This document shows positions 1 through 14,000 of a stretch of DNA of 64,000 nucleotides, one piece after another. The notes beneath the pieces are model-generated. The model saw nothing but the letters and a program-made list of their open reading frames with translations, searched no databases and had not been told where the DNA came from. Numbering within the stretch: the first letter of the stretch is position 1; each line of letters opens with the position of its first letter. Origin of the DNA: Pipra filicauda (lineage: Eukaryota > Chordata > Aves > Passeriformes > Pipridae); the NCBI RefSeq assembly GCF_003945595.2, contig NW_024104998.1, forward strand, positions 3,405,790 to 3,469,789, in the 5' to 3' direction. Position numbers and translations under genes: made by a program.

Positions 1-222
1 ATCACCTCTTCTTTTGATGCAGCCCAGGACAAGTTTGGCTTTCTGGGCTGCAAGCGCACATTTTCTAGGTCATGTCCAGCCTTTCATTCACCAGTACCCC
101 CAAGTCCTTTCCACAGAGCTGCCTCCCATCCGTTCTCCCCCAGCCTGTATTGATACCGGGCGTTGCCTGATCCAGGTGCAGGACCCGGCACTTGGCCTTG
201 TTTAACCTTCAAGGAACTGATG
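1..222 (-). mobile_element. CR1 LINE fragment, cut by the left window edge
   Basis: Plus-strand text is the complement of CR1 ORF2 sequence (GATGCAGCCCAGGA, CATTCACCAGTACCCCCAAG, CCTGTATTGATACCGGG are diagnostic). Orientation minus; its 3' part would lie left of the window. The small plus-strand ORF here is a CR1 shadow. Confidence 0.9.
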
Positions 223-1462
223 CATTGCTCATAGGAAGAAGATCATAAGCAGTGTCACTCTTGCTGCTCAAGATTTTTTTTGTTTGTTTGCCTTTTAACT
301 TCCTTATCTCGACAACCCGTCGGCTCACAGAACAAGAACAAATTCCTGCTGACTTCTACAACAATCCAGACTGTTCTGCTTTAGGATGCAGAGGAACAAA
401 AAAAAAAAAAAAAGGAAAGAGAAGAAACAACAGAAAGGGGAAGTTCTCCCACAGCTAGGTTGCAATATCTGCAGTTTTTGGCATGTCACGGGTTGACAGA
501 TCAGCTGCAATGATGGCTAAAATCACATTACTGGGGTGAAACTGGGATGGCAATACTGCCAAAGTGCCCTAAACTTGGACTAAAGGTGATGATTGTCCAC
601 TTAGTCAAAAAAGTTAAAACAGATTCAAGGTCTTTGATATAAAAAATTTAGCTTAACTATGGAAAAAAATAAAAAAAAAGGAAGTGCAGGGCATAGAAAG
701 CAGAATCCATTAGTGATGTTTGCATGAAATACAACAATCTTTCATTATTGAGTTGAAGAAGAGTTGTTTTCCTTTCTTCTGCTTTAGTATATGTCTTCCA
801 AATAATTTCTTAAATACAGACAAAAATCTGGCTCTCAGAAAGAAGGTGAATTCTTGAGATACAAACTATTGTGATCAACCACCCCAGCAACTCATTACTC
901 AAGCAGAAGCATTAGCTGCAGAAGACCAAATAAAATGGATGAGGTGAAACATAATAGATGAGACCCTGATAGTATAGAATGGAACTTCACTGTCAGAAGA
1001 CTCCCTCAGTTTCAGCGACAGATGTTTAAGGAGGCAAGAACGGAAAGAAACGAATGACAGTTATCAAAGGAGGGCAGCCACCTGCATGAGAAGTGCAGAC
1101 CACAAGCTCTCTGGTGCTATGATAGCTGGAGTAAGAAGGCAATGTCTTTTATTGTCATATCTGTTGAAGATTTTCTAGCAGAAATACCTGATATGAATTA
1201 TAATCTATTCCTCCCTCAGAATGACAGGATAAAGACAGGAGAAAAAAACTCCCCCTAATCATTTGCTATGACCATGACTATGGTTACAGATTTTTTTTCA
1301 ACACTGTCTTGTAGGAATTAAATATCCTTATAACTGCGGACAAGCTTTCTATAATAATGCTACTGCTACTACAAAAAATTTCAAGCTCTTCTGAGTACAT
1401 TACAGAAATCCCTATCACATTGTTACTCTATGGAAAGGAGACTAATTTGTTCATCTAGGAGT
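223..1462. other. Intergenic, no gene seen
   Basis: AT-rich unique-looking sequence with an A16-type run at about 399-414. No splice-compatible coding segment was recognised. Confidence 0.6.
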
Positions 1463-1907
1463 ATCATGGAATCATAGAAATGCTTAGGTTGGAAGGTACC
1501 TTAAACATCATCTAGTTTCAACCACCCTGCCACAGGCAGGAACACCTTCAACTAGACCAGGTTGCTCAGAGCCTCATCCAAACTGACCTTGAACACTTCT
1601 AGGGATGGGGCATCTACGCTGCTCTGGGCAACCTGCCCCAGCGTCTCACCACCCTCACAGAACACAATTTTTTTCTAATATCCAATCTAAACCTCCTCTC
1701 TTTCAGTTTGAAGTGCCTCTTGTCCTGTCACTACATGTTCTTGTAAACAGTCCCTCTCCATCTTTCTTGTTGGCTCCCTTCAGGTACTAGAAGGCTGCAA
1801 TGAGGTCACCCCAAAGCCTTCTCTTCTCCAGGCTGAACAATTCACGTTCTCTTAGCCTTTCTTCATAGGAGAGGTGCTCCACCACTCTAATCATCTTGGT
1901 GGCAAGT
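1463..1907 (-). mobile_element. CR1 LINE 3' fragment
   Basis: Begins on the plus strand with the complement of the CR1 3' end (ATCATGGAATCATAGAAA, then GGTTGGAAGGTACC) and runs through the antisense of the ORF2 C-terminus to CATCTTGGTGGC. About 445 bp, 5'-truncated, minus orientation. Confidence 0.92.
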
Positions 1908-4900
1908 CTGTTAGCAAAATGTAACTTTCTTTGTAGTAATGATATCTCACTATTGTAACAGCATTTAATAAATACTTAGTTACTGTGCTTGTATGAAGAC
2001 AGCAGCACTATCTGAGCTTGGATATGCTACTATTCTAAGAAAATTCATATAACTAAATGCATGTTTGTTGCTGGCCTTGACTACGAGTAAAGGCCATTTG
2101 GAAATTGCTAACTCCAGGTCATCTCTACCTTCTCTGCTTGCGCAGTTGATTGGGTAATAATGCCCATACAGACAACTAAGGCAAACAGACCTTGCCAGGT
2201 TGACATGTTCTGATACTGCAATATCAGACCCAGCACTTGCCCAGGCACTGGGAGCTGGAATTGAAGAAGCCAGTAACGCAGTCATGAACCTAATTTTTTA
2301 TTGTTTCAAAGTTTTACTGCAGTAGGACCTAAAGATTGCAACTAGAACCAGGCAGCCACTATTTTTAGGAACTGCGGACACAATGAGAGACATGAAATCA
2401 GCCACAAATAATGTAGGATTTGAGCATCAAACCTACATTTAATTATTCTCATGCGTACCTACAGGCAAGCCAGTAGTCTCCAGGGAGTTGTTTAGGAAGA
2501 CAGAACTTAAAGAGACTTTCTATACAAAATTAAAATAATGTTTGGATGAGTAAATAAAAGGTGAAGGCCTCTGTGTGGAAGAGGTCAGTGCAGGTTAGAG
2601 AAAAAACATGGAGAATCAAAGTTCTTCCAAAATCCTTCCAAGGTCCTAGTTTTCTCACATTTATTTATTTGCTGACACCATGACCGTATTCTCACCATAT
2701 GTGCAATCTAAGCTTGCTTTCTTAGTTCGAGTCATGACACATTACTATAAACCCAAAAAACCCAGAGACAACTGTATTCCAAAGGCTGGGCTCTGCAACG
2801 ACAGGAATACAAAAAGTACCAGCCAAGTAAACCTCATATATTATTGAATTCTTTGGTGGACGTGAGGGGATGTGTAAAAAATAAAACTGCATGGTTCATC
2901 CAAACTTATCCAGTGTTGGGACTTAAGGCAGAGGGAAAAAAATGAACCTGAATCCTAAGCAGATCCTTTTAAAGTCTAATCGTCTGATCTCTCCAGCTGA
3001 AACATTCACTCCTTTCACAGAGACCAAATCCTGGCTTACAATTTTTTGTGTGGTGACCAAGGTTACCATGGAGTTCCAACTGGGTCTAAGGTCTGTGTCT
3101 GTTTCCAGGAAACAGAGTGTTCAGGAATACTCCTTAGAAAATGAAGCAAATTATTAGACTATAAGAGCAGGAGCAAATAATTCAGTGAAAAACATTTTAA
3201 CCACTTACATATATCCACTTATGCTCTGTCCTCTGCTTTCTGTGTTTCCTTCTAGACTACAAGATTTGGGGACTGCTATGGGAAGTAGCACTGCTTTGAT
3301 AAAAATATGCAGGAATATAATTTTATAGGTAAAAGAGCTGAGAGCATACATGTGAAAATACTATCAAAACACATAAAACTAGAGAACCAACATTAAAAAA
3401 GTGATAAAAAGTGGAAACTAGTATTCACATGTATTGAGGTACTCATTTATGGACAAAAAGTGGTAGCACTATTTTGCATTTGGAACCAAAGTCTTCTCTA
3501 TTGAAAATGTCTCAATTTTTTATAACAAGAATCAGCTTGCTAAGTGAAGAATTCAAATGCAAATAGAAATAAATACCTTATCTATGTTTTTCTTTATTAA
3601 TTGCAAGCTTTCCAAAAAACTAGCACTTACATTTTCACATTAAGGCTGAGTTTTTATTTGTGAAATCTAATTTAAAATGGATTAACTAAAGCATCACAGA
3701 TGACTGTAGGGACATTTACATTGTGAACATCTGATTAATGATGATTTAATATAACTTGATTAGGAACAGTTGCAAGATAAACAGAAATGAATTCTGTTCC
3801 CTGGAACGGAACATCTGTCTGGGGTTTGCACAATGCAGGCACAAATTCTGAGGCTTGCAATGGTTCAAAACACCATAGACAGCTATTGCCATGAAAAAAT
3901 TAATTAAAATTTAATTTGGAATTCAGAACATTTATTTTGTCCTCAAAGTGCAATTATTTGGTAGTGTTAAGGTTAGAACTCATAAACACTATGAATTCTT
4001 GTTTGTTTGTTTTTTGCTAGAATAAGCAATCACAATTTTTGTATCAGCACCTAGTAAGACACTAAGAATTCTATGAAATAAATACCGACTTCACAGCCCT
4101 GCATAAGTCATTTATTCTATTCAGACCAGCTAAAAATATCATATAGGGAAAATGACTCGTGGTTATTGCCATTTGGGAGTTCTCGCTCATTAGTATTTAA
4201 ATGGTCTAGATCTCACCAAAGTAATTTGGACTGATGTAGATTTATAAATGTAAAATAGTAGGTCTTCCAGAATGATTCCTTAAAGGATTTTTTTTTTTAA
4301 TTCCATAGATAAGAATGTCTCTTCCGGTTTATCTTAATGCAATGTGGAATACCAACACATCTACCTTCTCATACCTCTGAAAGAGCTAACACAGGCAGCC
4401 TATAGATCACATATTTAACTCGAGAGCAGACAGCTCCCAGCAAACAAAAAAGAACTAAGATACCCTCCTCATTTCTCAGTTTTAGATTAAAAACTATTTA
4501 AAAGTTAATTTTCGAAGTTGGTTCATTCCAGTAGTTCAACTACTGAAAAATGTGTTTGGATTTCACATTAAAAATACTTCAGTTTGCAGCTTTGTACAAG
4601 CTGTGTTATGCAATTCACGTTATGCTTTTCTCTACCAAATAGTCTTCTAACATGTTTTCCTCCTGTGAAGTAACTTTCAATCACCTCATCTCCCTGTTTT
4701 ATTCCTGGCAAGTTACCTGTTTTGAGCTCTTTTAAGATAAGACATTTAATTAATCATTCACATTACTTTTTTGCTCCTATGTCTAAAGCAGGACCAGCAA
4801 CATAAACAGTATCAAACTCACCAATAACAAACACAGGGATTAAAATCATCTTCCAGTCACAAAGTCAAACCCGTAAACCTCAAAAGGAGTGTAAACAGTT

Positions 4901-6379
4901 CTGCTGCAGTTTTTCTGCTGTCATCCAACTCCATTCCAGGGCCAGTGCTTTCCAGGCTATTAGTGTCTTTCACAGTTGGTTTCAGATTCGTAAATTGGAG
5001 CTTGGTTGTATTAAGGATGCAAGTGATCCAATTGCTACCGTATACTAAATGTTCATATTCGCAGCCTACTGTTGTTTATCATTGCACTAATATTTGAGTT
5101 TCCAAAATTTATTTTTAAACAATTGTTAAGCAGCTAAGTAGTACCAGTCCTACTTTTGATCTCTTCGGGAGCCCATTCCAACTATATCCATCCTATAGAA
5201 GCGCCACAAGCTTACTGCTTTTGGCGTGTCATTAATTCAGTATTTATCCCAGACTCTCTCTGCTGCCTGTCTCACCTGCTCACAGAACAGCACACAGAAC
5301 AGCACATGCCTCTACTGAGGCCTGTCAGGTTTAATCAGCACTAGCAAGGGGAAGGTGCATGTCTGTCTGTTCTCCCCGCACAGAATAACACAATTTAAAG
5401 ACCAAGTGAGCACTAACTTAGTGCAATCAACTAAGCAGGGAGCTGGCAAACAGCACCTTGGAGTACTTATGTGCTCTTCCTCGCTTCATTTAATATTGCA
5501 CAGATTTTCACCAAAGAGCAAGAACAGCATGAGATAACTCTTAATAAATGCTAATTATACAAGTGTGCCCAGTAGTTTAATTAAAGCAGGACATTTACAA
5601 ACTTCTCGATGTGCTGCTGAAAAAAAAGAAAAACAACAAAACTAACATTGCATTTATCCATATTAAATGATTTCTGAGATTTTTTAAAAAGAAAATATTC
5701 AGGTTTTGTTTGACTTCTGTGTGAGAAAGGATTTCTAAGGAAGACACGCAGAAGTGAAGCCTGAGCCTTTCATAAGCTGCCTACAAGAGCAAGCAATAGG
5801 ATTATTACCTGTATTTCATGGAAGCTAAGAGAAACTCCCAAGCTCAGCATCCTTACTGCGAGGGAAAGATCATCATCCTCTACTGAGTTCCTTCTCCCTC
5901 GTAGCCAGTCTTAACTGCGTATCCACGCAGGTCTGTACTCAAAGAACAGTTTTGTGCCAAAAATGCCAAGATATTAGCTACATGAGTGAGAACTTATGAT
6001 AATAAAAGGTATGACATAAAATTATGAGATGGAACATTCCATAGGTTTTAAAGTGCTGAGAAGCGCTGAAATACTTACAATTTAGTTAAACCACTGTTCT
6101 TTGTACATCAGTGTTTAATTAATAATGGTCTTCAGAAATAATAAGCAATGTAACTTTAAGTATATTCTGAATTGAAATATGCCTAAACCACAGATTGTCC
6201 AAGATCAATATCACAATACTGACTCTGGCCTTGCATTTATATAGAGAATTGTTACTTTTTAAAATATATGTGTAGCATATGTCCATTCCTTTCTGTCTAG
6301 GCTTAAATACTTAGCACACAACACAATCACCACTTCATCACAACATAAATTTGAAATAAAAAAAGAAGTCTTGCCCGTG
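1908..6379. other. Intergenic downstream of UBXN2B, no gene seen
   Basis: About 4.5 kb of AT-rich sequence. I looked for terminal exons of CYP7A1, the expected convergent neighbour, including its haem-binding cysteine motif, and found none. Minor features only: a 12-bp near-tandem ACAGAACAGCAC at about 5283-5304 and scattered A/T runs. ORFs of 60-100 codons on either strand have no recognisable domain. Confidence 0.6.
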
Positions 6380-7866
6380 GTCTTTAACATAAAACTTTAT
6401 TTACTTAGCACATGAAATGAATTATGAGTAAAATCATGCAGATATTCAGACTGCAAAACAAAATACTTCAAATACAATTGCATGTTTAAAATTTACTCAG
6501 TCAAATATCTACTTTGAGGTAAAAATGTAAGAATATACTGAGAAATTATAACAGCATAAATAAACAAATATTGATATTTTCAGAAAAAAATAATCAGTGA
6601 AAACAGCAATTTTTAAAACATATATCAGTACAAGAGAAACAGCCCATTTAGCTTCCATTTGAGTGTGATCCACTTGTCTGATACAAATTTCCAAATACTA
6701 TAAAACTGCATACTACTAAAGCACAGCAGACAGTTGTCCCCCAACAATACAAAACTCCTACCTGTTTACTGCAGTATTGAGGCAAGTTATTTGAAAAAAT
6801 ATATAATTTCAAAGATTAAGGGCTTTAATTATACAGCTTCCAAACAAGAATACTGAAAGCTGTACAACCAAATCCTCACTGAATAATACAAAATGCCTTT
6901 GGCCAAAATTCCCAATATTAAGACCTGAAATTCAGGTCAAAAATACATGACCAATTAACATGTTTATGCTGTCACTGGCACGCACAAAAGCAGATAAGTT
7001 CTGTGTTTGTGCACCTTGGTGTATTTTTGTTTGGGGTTATTTAAGTAACTGTGCAAAGAATCACGTAGCTGCACAGGTTTCAACCGCATACACAGATTCA
7101 AAGTGACCACAGGCCTTCTCCAAATCACATCATTTCCCCAGATCACAGTGGTCTCTCACATTTCTCTAACTTCAAGAAGAAAGAAATTCTTATTTGTTTT
7201 CATCACAAGTAGAACAATGAGAATACCAGTAAGAACAACCTACTATAGTCTGCAATAGTTGAGGTTTGCATCTCCTGGACTGATTCACTCATACGAGTAA
7301 CGATGCAAGGAAAATGACAGAAAAACTAGAATATAAATATTATACTGCACCATGAAACACTACAAATAGAACATACAAAAATTACATTAGGGCATTAATT
7401 ATCTGTAAACCTATTAAAAAGTACACCTTAATACAATTTGGAAGGTAAACATAACCTACAGTCTAAGTTTTCAAATGGCTGTTTGTCAATGCAGCATAGA
7501 ACATTTCCATAGTGCAAATCTTACCAACTCTATGAAAGATACTGTCCCCTTCAGCAAAATGCTCCTTTCCCCACCCCTCTCAAAATAATGATTCAAAGTC
7601 CTGTCTCATTTCACATTTAGTACAAGATGTGGTTTGAAACATACTAACATATGAAAGTTTAATTTTAACACTGAAAAAAGGTTGAATAATGTTGAGAATT
7701 AAAATAAAAAAGGTAGATATGTTACAGCTGGAAGACATGAAATCCAAAAATCTGATCCCTGGAAATGAGGAAATAAAAAGACACTGATATTTCCTTTCTT
7801 TCATCTGTTGGAAACATATTGTATGACAATACAGCAGGCTCCCTATATTGTACAACAACCATAAGA
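6380..7866 (-). other. UBXN2B: UBXN2B probable 3'UTR
   Basis: After the stop there is no canonical AATAAA on the minus strand until 6401-6396, so a 3'UTR of about 1.5 kb is inferred. The stretch is AT-rich, has no recognisable repeat, and is followed past the signal by GU-rich sequence (about 6350-6310), as expected at a cleavage site. An ATTAAA variant near 7660 could give a short form. The end point is inference and transcript data would fix it. Confidence 0.5.
6396..6401 (-). terminator. UBXN2B: Candidate polyadenylation signal AATAAA for UBXN2B
   Basis: First canonical AATAAA downstream of the stop codon on the gene strand, about 1.47 kb from it. GU-rich sequence (alternating TGTG/GTGG runs on the minus strand) follows within about 50-90 nt. 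Confidence 0.45.
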
Positions 7867-8029
7867 TTACTTCAATTGCTGAAGAATCACAGTGTTAAGT
7901 ATATCTGCTTCTTGTAGTGTCAGGCTTTCATCTGTTAGCTCTTTATTTGGAAAGGTAGTCACAAGAACAAAATCAGTTGTTGCAAAGGCTGGACGGGACT
8001 GGATAATGAAATCTCGAATGTGCTTAATC
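7867..8029 (-). CDS. UBXN2B: UBXN2B coding exon 9 (residues 318-371; UBX end and stop)
   Basis: Acceptor CCTTTTCACAG. Encodes [20 protein letters not shown], then [20 protein letters not shown] and [13 protein letters not shown], followed by TAA. The TFPNK loop between strands 3 and 4 corresponds to the p97-docking FPR loop of UBX domains. The C-terminal QQLK ends exactly as in mammalian p37. Confidence 0.97.
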
Positions 8030-11000
8030 CTGTGAAAAGGATATGGACATGAAAACTGTATGATTCCATTTTGATATATATCTGTACATTAAGATGATCA
8101 GACAACACAAAACCATCAAACAGACTAAACCATTAAGTAAGTCCTAGATTTCAATTTGATCCAGATGACTAATGATTGTAGCCTACAAAAATTTTCTGAT
8201 TCCTGTAAAAAACATCCTGAAAAATTAAAATGAATGTCGCTTGTTTTCTCAAATAACAGAAACAAAATTTGTAACATGGAATATATTACAAACTGATACC
8301 TAACACAGAAAGTCAAGTAATTTCACCATCACTATCAAAAATTTCATTATTAATTCACAGAATCACATAATATGCTGAGTTGGAAAGGACCCATAAGGAT
8401 CATCAAGTCCAACCCTCAGCCCTGCACAAGACCATACCCAAGAGTCAGATCATGTTACTATATTCCAAAAAGGTGAAATTATTAATGGAAGGAGGAATCT
8501 TAAAACATATGGTCACACTGAAGAGAAAGCAGGGGAAAATTCTTAATGCACTTCAATAGCAAGAGGTTTCCCCTTCTTTCACTTGGCTCTTCTGAACAAT
8601 AGCTAACAAAACCATCGCATGAACAGTATAACAGTAATAATTTAATTTTATAAGACATGGATGATGAAAATAGTATTTTAGAGATAAAAATCTGAAATTT
8701 GAGGTTTCTCCCCTAAGACATTAAGCTAAGAATAAATCTTTGAACATCTTTTGTAACTACTAAGTTGGCAGATTTATTGTAGCCAATAAGCAGGGACTTC
8801 AGCTTTCTATCAGTCTTCAAGGCCTTTGAGATAAGCAATGCACTTTAGTAGCTGGTTTTGATCATGCATAAGTCAAGGATACCTAAAAAGATTCACAGTT
8901 AAAAGAAAGTTAATAATGATTAAAATAAGCTCCTCTCAACACACCCTTGCTTACAGATGTTACTGGCAAGTTTACCACTTTTACCCTTTCATGCAGACAG
9001 AAGAACACACAGCATGGCTACAGAGGCTCCCAATGAGCCTTGAGGTTTCTCTGAGTCACTTCTGCAGAGATGCTGTGAGGAAAGGATCCGGGCCTGTACT
9101 ATCAGCTTATGTTATCAGGTCTGCTAAAGTATCAAAAATTATTGCTGTATCTTCCTCCCTATTGGCGTCTCAGCTAAAATTGCCTCATTGTCTGTGTATA
9201 TTGTCAGGTGAAGGAAGCCACACATTGTCCTTATTCTAAGCAAGAAGAAAAAGAAGGAAACAGGTGAACTGCCCATGTAAAAATATTAACATGGAACTGC
9301 TAAGACCACCTCCAAGTCAGGATTCAAGTTTCACCGGTGCTCTAACACAATGGTGCAGATTTCAAATCAAGGCTGGCTTGAATTCTGTTTAAGCGTTGGT
9401 GGACTACTGCCCAAATCTCTGCTCTCTGCCCAGAGTTCTCAGCCACGTAGTAGAAAGCAGAGCTTTGCAGAACCTTGTACTAAATCAACCTCTTAGGTAA
9501 ATAAATGGGGTTGGCCAACATCATTTGTGGCACTGCCCCAACAAGGTCAACAAAATTGGTGGCAAGCTCTAATCAGAGCAAGCAAGCTACTAACAGATCT
9601 AAAAACCCCACCAAATTCCCACATTGCCAATTCTTAAGAGTTGACCATCCAAAACAAAACAAAAGTTGGTTCTCAGTATTATGTCCAGTCCACATGCTGG
9701 AATTACAAATAAACAAGTTGTGTCTATACAGCCTTCTGCAAATGGGCTGCAGCCTACACTTAGAACCCATGTCATGTTTAGCCACGCTCTTAAGTATAAC
9801 AAGGTAGAAAGCTGGAGCTCTTGATTATAGGCCACAGGATTTCTCTGCCCAAAGAGTGGACTATATTCCACATTTTGGAATATATATTTCCACCGTATTT
9901 TATTGCAAAAACACTTTGCAATAAAGTGTTTTCACAGTGTTTTCTGAGTCATCCATCTGTTCCTCCTAAGAAAGGCCCAGGGTTGGGATGATTACATAGT
10001 AGGGCTGTCCAGATTTCAGTCTTCCTGAGAACAGTTATGGCTTGTGCTGTGTCCTTAAACAAATCACTGGACATAATTGGTTATAGAAGGTTCTGACTTT
10101 GCAGTTATCAAATATCTTGTGTTTTCATATACAGAATTTTGCTTTGACAGTCAATTTATCAGTATATCCATGTAAAGAAATGACACAGAGCTATACATTT
10201 CAGTGAAGCTCTACTTCCCCCTTTTTGATGTCTTGCTGATACTCATTTAATGACATAACACAAACTTATCAAAACAGTTACTGTTACCTGCATTGATGCA
10301 TAATCAATTTACCTGTGTGTTTGATTAAATCTTTGTATTAATCGGCTTCCATCTGCTAATCTAATTTGAATTTTAGTTGCTGGCATGGAATCATCAATCA
10401 GAACAGGTGCATTAAGAATGGATTTCTCCTCCTCTTCTGGGGAAGAAGGTGTGCTGACTATTTCAGGTGTAAGGCTAAAGGATTGGAAAAAAAAACCCAA
10501 ACAAACCAGTTGTTACTAATTAAGTCAAAGCAGAACTGAATTTTTCAGTTGTTTTTCATTGAATAACTACCATGTACAGCTAGTACAAATGAGCAATGAA
10601 AATCCTCTCAGAGTTATCTGAACCAAGTATAAACATGGTTTTTCTAATAGACAGAAATAATGCTTTTGTAGTTTCTTGTCAATGATTGCAATATTTCATA
10701 TTTATTTGCTTTATAATTCTGATATCATTATAGTTGCATGATTTTAAATAGGTAACCAAGTACAAATAGAACTATATTTGTTTATGCTTACGGAGCATGA
10801 AATGACAAAAGCCTCTGATACTAAGATTCATATATCATATCTCCTGGACTATATTCAAACATAATCATACACCATTATAGTGCACTAAACTGACACAAAC
10901 TGCTTTAGGAATTGCTTTCAGATTCTGAGCATCCCTCAGCCTTTCGGAGCACAAATGATATTAACAAGACATTGATAACCACCACAGAGCATGTGGACTT

Positions 11001-14000
11001 TTTTACAGTTAGTATAGATAAATATAGCTCTGATTAGAGATAACCATTTGGCTCCTCCTTTTATTGCTGACATACCTGAGACTTCATTAGCTACCCAAAC
11101 AAACAAAAATGCCACACAACTGGCTGCACACTGTCTTATATGTGAAACCTCCTCTCTTGCCCAGTTATTTTCTTCAACAATATGGGCAAGTGCTCAGGTG
11201 AAGAAGTTATACAATTTTTCCCCATTTCACCTCTACAAGAGTTTACCCCCTTCTCAGTTTTACTGAGCATACTTCCTCCTTTTTAAAAAGATGGAAATAG
11301 ATTAGAAACAGTAAAGAATCATCTATTGAATTAAATTACTTGAAGAAGCACATTAGTAATACCTTTTTTGGGCAATCAAATATATTATATGAATAAATCA
11401 AATGATGACCAGAAACTTAGAATTATGTACAGTTCAACAGTTAATATCAAGTCAGCTGGATAAGATGCTTCAAAGGCTATAATTGTTAAGTGAAAAAGCT
11501 GACAATTGGCAGAGCTGAGGTCACATTACTGTTTACTCTAACCAACCTGGGTGAACAGAAATTATGCACTTTTGGACAAAGTAGTCTGAAATTTTCAGTC
11601 ACAGGAATGAAACAGGATATGAATACAGAGCACAGACTAGAAAATTTAGCTTTTTTCACCTTCCAAGTTTTTGTCCTTCACCACTGAAAGCTTTGAAGCG
11701 CAGTCTGGGCTTCACATATTCTTGTTCTTGGTGATCTTCCATATCCAAATTAACCTGGCCACCATGAACAAGTCGCTGCAGTTCCATAGGAATTTCCCTT
11801 AATTAAAAAGATAAAAGATTTCCCAATTACATTCTGAACTGCAAAATGAAATTATACAAAATGTACACACACAGTATGAGTCAATATTAATGGTATGTTT
11901 AGTTTGAAAGTCACTCAATTGTTTTATGAATCGATTTCATTGTAAAGGAAGGAAAAAAAAAATCAGTGAGCTGACAGTCAAAACCTAAAATACACTGACA
12001 GTCAAAACACAGAATGAGCAAACAAAATATGTGAAACTAAAAGCTGCAGTAACAAGTACTATTCAGACTTAAACCACCAGAGGAACCAAAGTATTCCAAA
12101 TTTTTAAATACCCCATGCATACATTTTATGGCTGCAGGCAGAGAAGAAGCTGGAGCTTTTAATAATTATAAACATGTGGAGAAAGCATTTTTCTTCACTT
12201 CACTTGAAAGTCATACATCAAACAAGTTGCCATTTTAACTTACCCTCTTTTAACAGACTCAAGAAACTGAGCATTTATTGGGTCTGAATAGGATCTCAAC
12301 TCGCCGTCATCTAAACTGAAGCCATTCCTCCATAGTTTCAGCAAAATTTGAACCTATGAGGTTTAAACAGCGAAATAAAAAAAGAAGTGAAGACAGACAA
12401 ACAAAGCAGTACAATTTCATACAGATTAGTTATACAAGCCTTGATCTACACTTAACACATTTTGTACCAGATCACAAACAAGAATGAAAATGACAAAATA
12501 AGAACAGAGCACTGGACTGTAACTGTCATTGTCAGATTTTTTTTAAAAAAGCAAATAACTACTATCTACTTCGAGACCACTTTTACACATGGGGAAAAAA
12601 TCTCTTAATGTCCTATCCATGACATAAAGTATGATACAGTGACTGCATTCCAATTACTTTTAAAAGCAGTATGTATTTTTGTTGATAAATCAAGAAATAA
12701 ACCCATAAAATTACAAATTATTGCTGATACTGCCAGAACTACTTACTCTTCAAATTATAACGTGCTGAGCTCCAATGAATTTGATACTAGCTATCTTCAG
12801 TTCAAATGCTGGGAATCCAGGAAACCAGCCTCCTTCCCTCCTTACTTATTTTGCTACATATAAGGTCCAGCCAGAGCCTTTCAGCTTCAGAGCCTGTACC
12901 TCTGCCTTGCAACTGCCCTGAAGTCCAGCATAACTACCCTTCCCTAGCCAGTAAAACTGGCCTTCCTTTAGAAAACTACCCCTGCTCCCAGTTACAGTAA
13001 GCCCACTGCAACAGGTTTCTGGCTGAGTACAGATGGCTATTACTTGGAGAGTAGAAGGATTACTTAGTAGAGTAGAAAGTAGCAGCTCCTGGTGACATGA
13101 TATCACCACCCAGCCAGAACCACATCCTTACTCAACTCTTGGCCTTACTTATTTCTTGGGTTTGCTTCTAAATGAGCTTAACACTTTCTCCAGTCATTCA
13201 CAAAAATGTCAAAGTGCAGAGAACTTTGTTTCTTCTCACCCTCTTCCTCACATTCTGCTTTTTAATTGATAGGAAAAAAAGGTCAGACAATGACAAAAGG
13301 CCTCTAACATGCTGTTTCACCTTTCCTAGAATACAAAAATGTCCTCCAGTTTGAGACTGGCTACTATGCGAGCCACAAGAAGAATCATTTCCCAGGAGGA
13401 TTAAAATGTCAGCATAGCAAAGAGAATGCAGAACAACACCTGGTGGAAAGTAACTGAAAGGAAGGTGTGCTAAGAATTTCAAAGTAATTTACATCTGGCA
13501 ATTCCTTAATGGAGGCCTTAGGGATATCCAATGAACATCTGTTCTCTTCAGACACTTTAACAATTTCTACTTAACACACCTAATATTTAGGTATTATTTT
13601 TTGCTCATAGACATAGTTACAGTAATACTGGCATGCATGTGATTAAACAGGCATCTGTTGGAGGTTCTGTTTTCTGCTATTCAGAATTTTACTTACATCT
13701 TGATTTTCTCCATATATGTATTCAGAGTGCTTTTGTGATGAGTCACCCAATCTATATCCACCACCAGAAAATGACTGAAAAAAATACATAGAAAAGCTTA
13801 TTGAAATAATTATCGGAAACAGTTTATTAAAATTCTTATCTAGGTGCAAAAAAAAAAGCATCCACAAACTTGCTCCTGTGATAAAAACCAAGTACTCTGT
13901 TATGACATGCATTTTCTAAGTGGAAAATTATACCTAGTAAGCATAATCAGGCTATGCAAGCTTTGTGTGATGCATTTCAGTTTTCTATTCTGTACACTTT

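Larger units (their letters stand above)
8030..10312 (-). other. UBXN2B: UBXN2B intron 8
   Basis: The largest intron in the 3' half (2.3 kb). Contains a short CR1 tail at 8355-8453 and an 11-bp perfect hairpin at 9899-9925; otherwise unremarkable AT-rich sequence. The overlapping ORFs near 9500-9870 sit on both strands and are not coding. Confidence 0.9.

Noticed and set aside
1..6379. Search for CYP7A1 terminal exons left of UBXN2B
   Set aside because: No P450 haem-binding or ExxR block found in any frame; the gene probably lies outside the window.
9899..9925. Hairpin in intron 8 as a possible microRNA
   Set aside because: An 11-bp stem with a 5-nt loop is far too short for a pre-miRNA.
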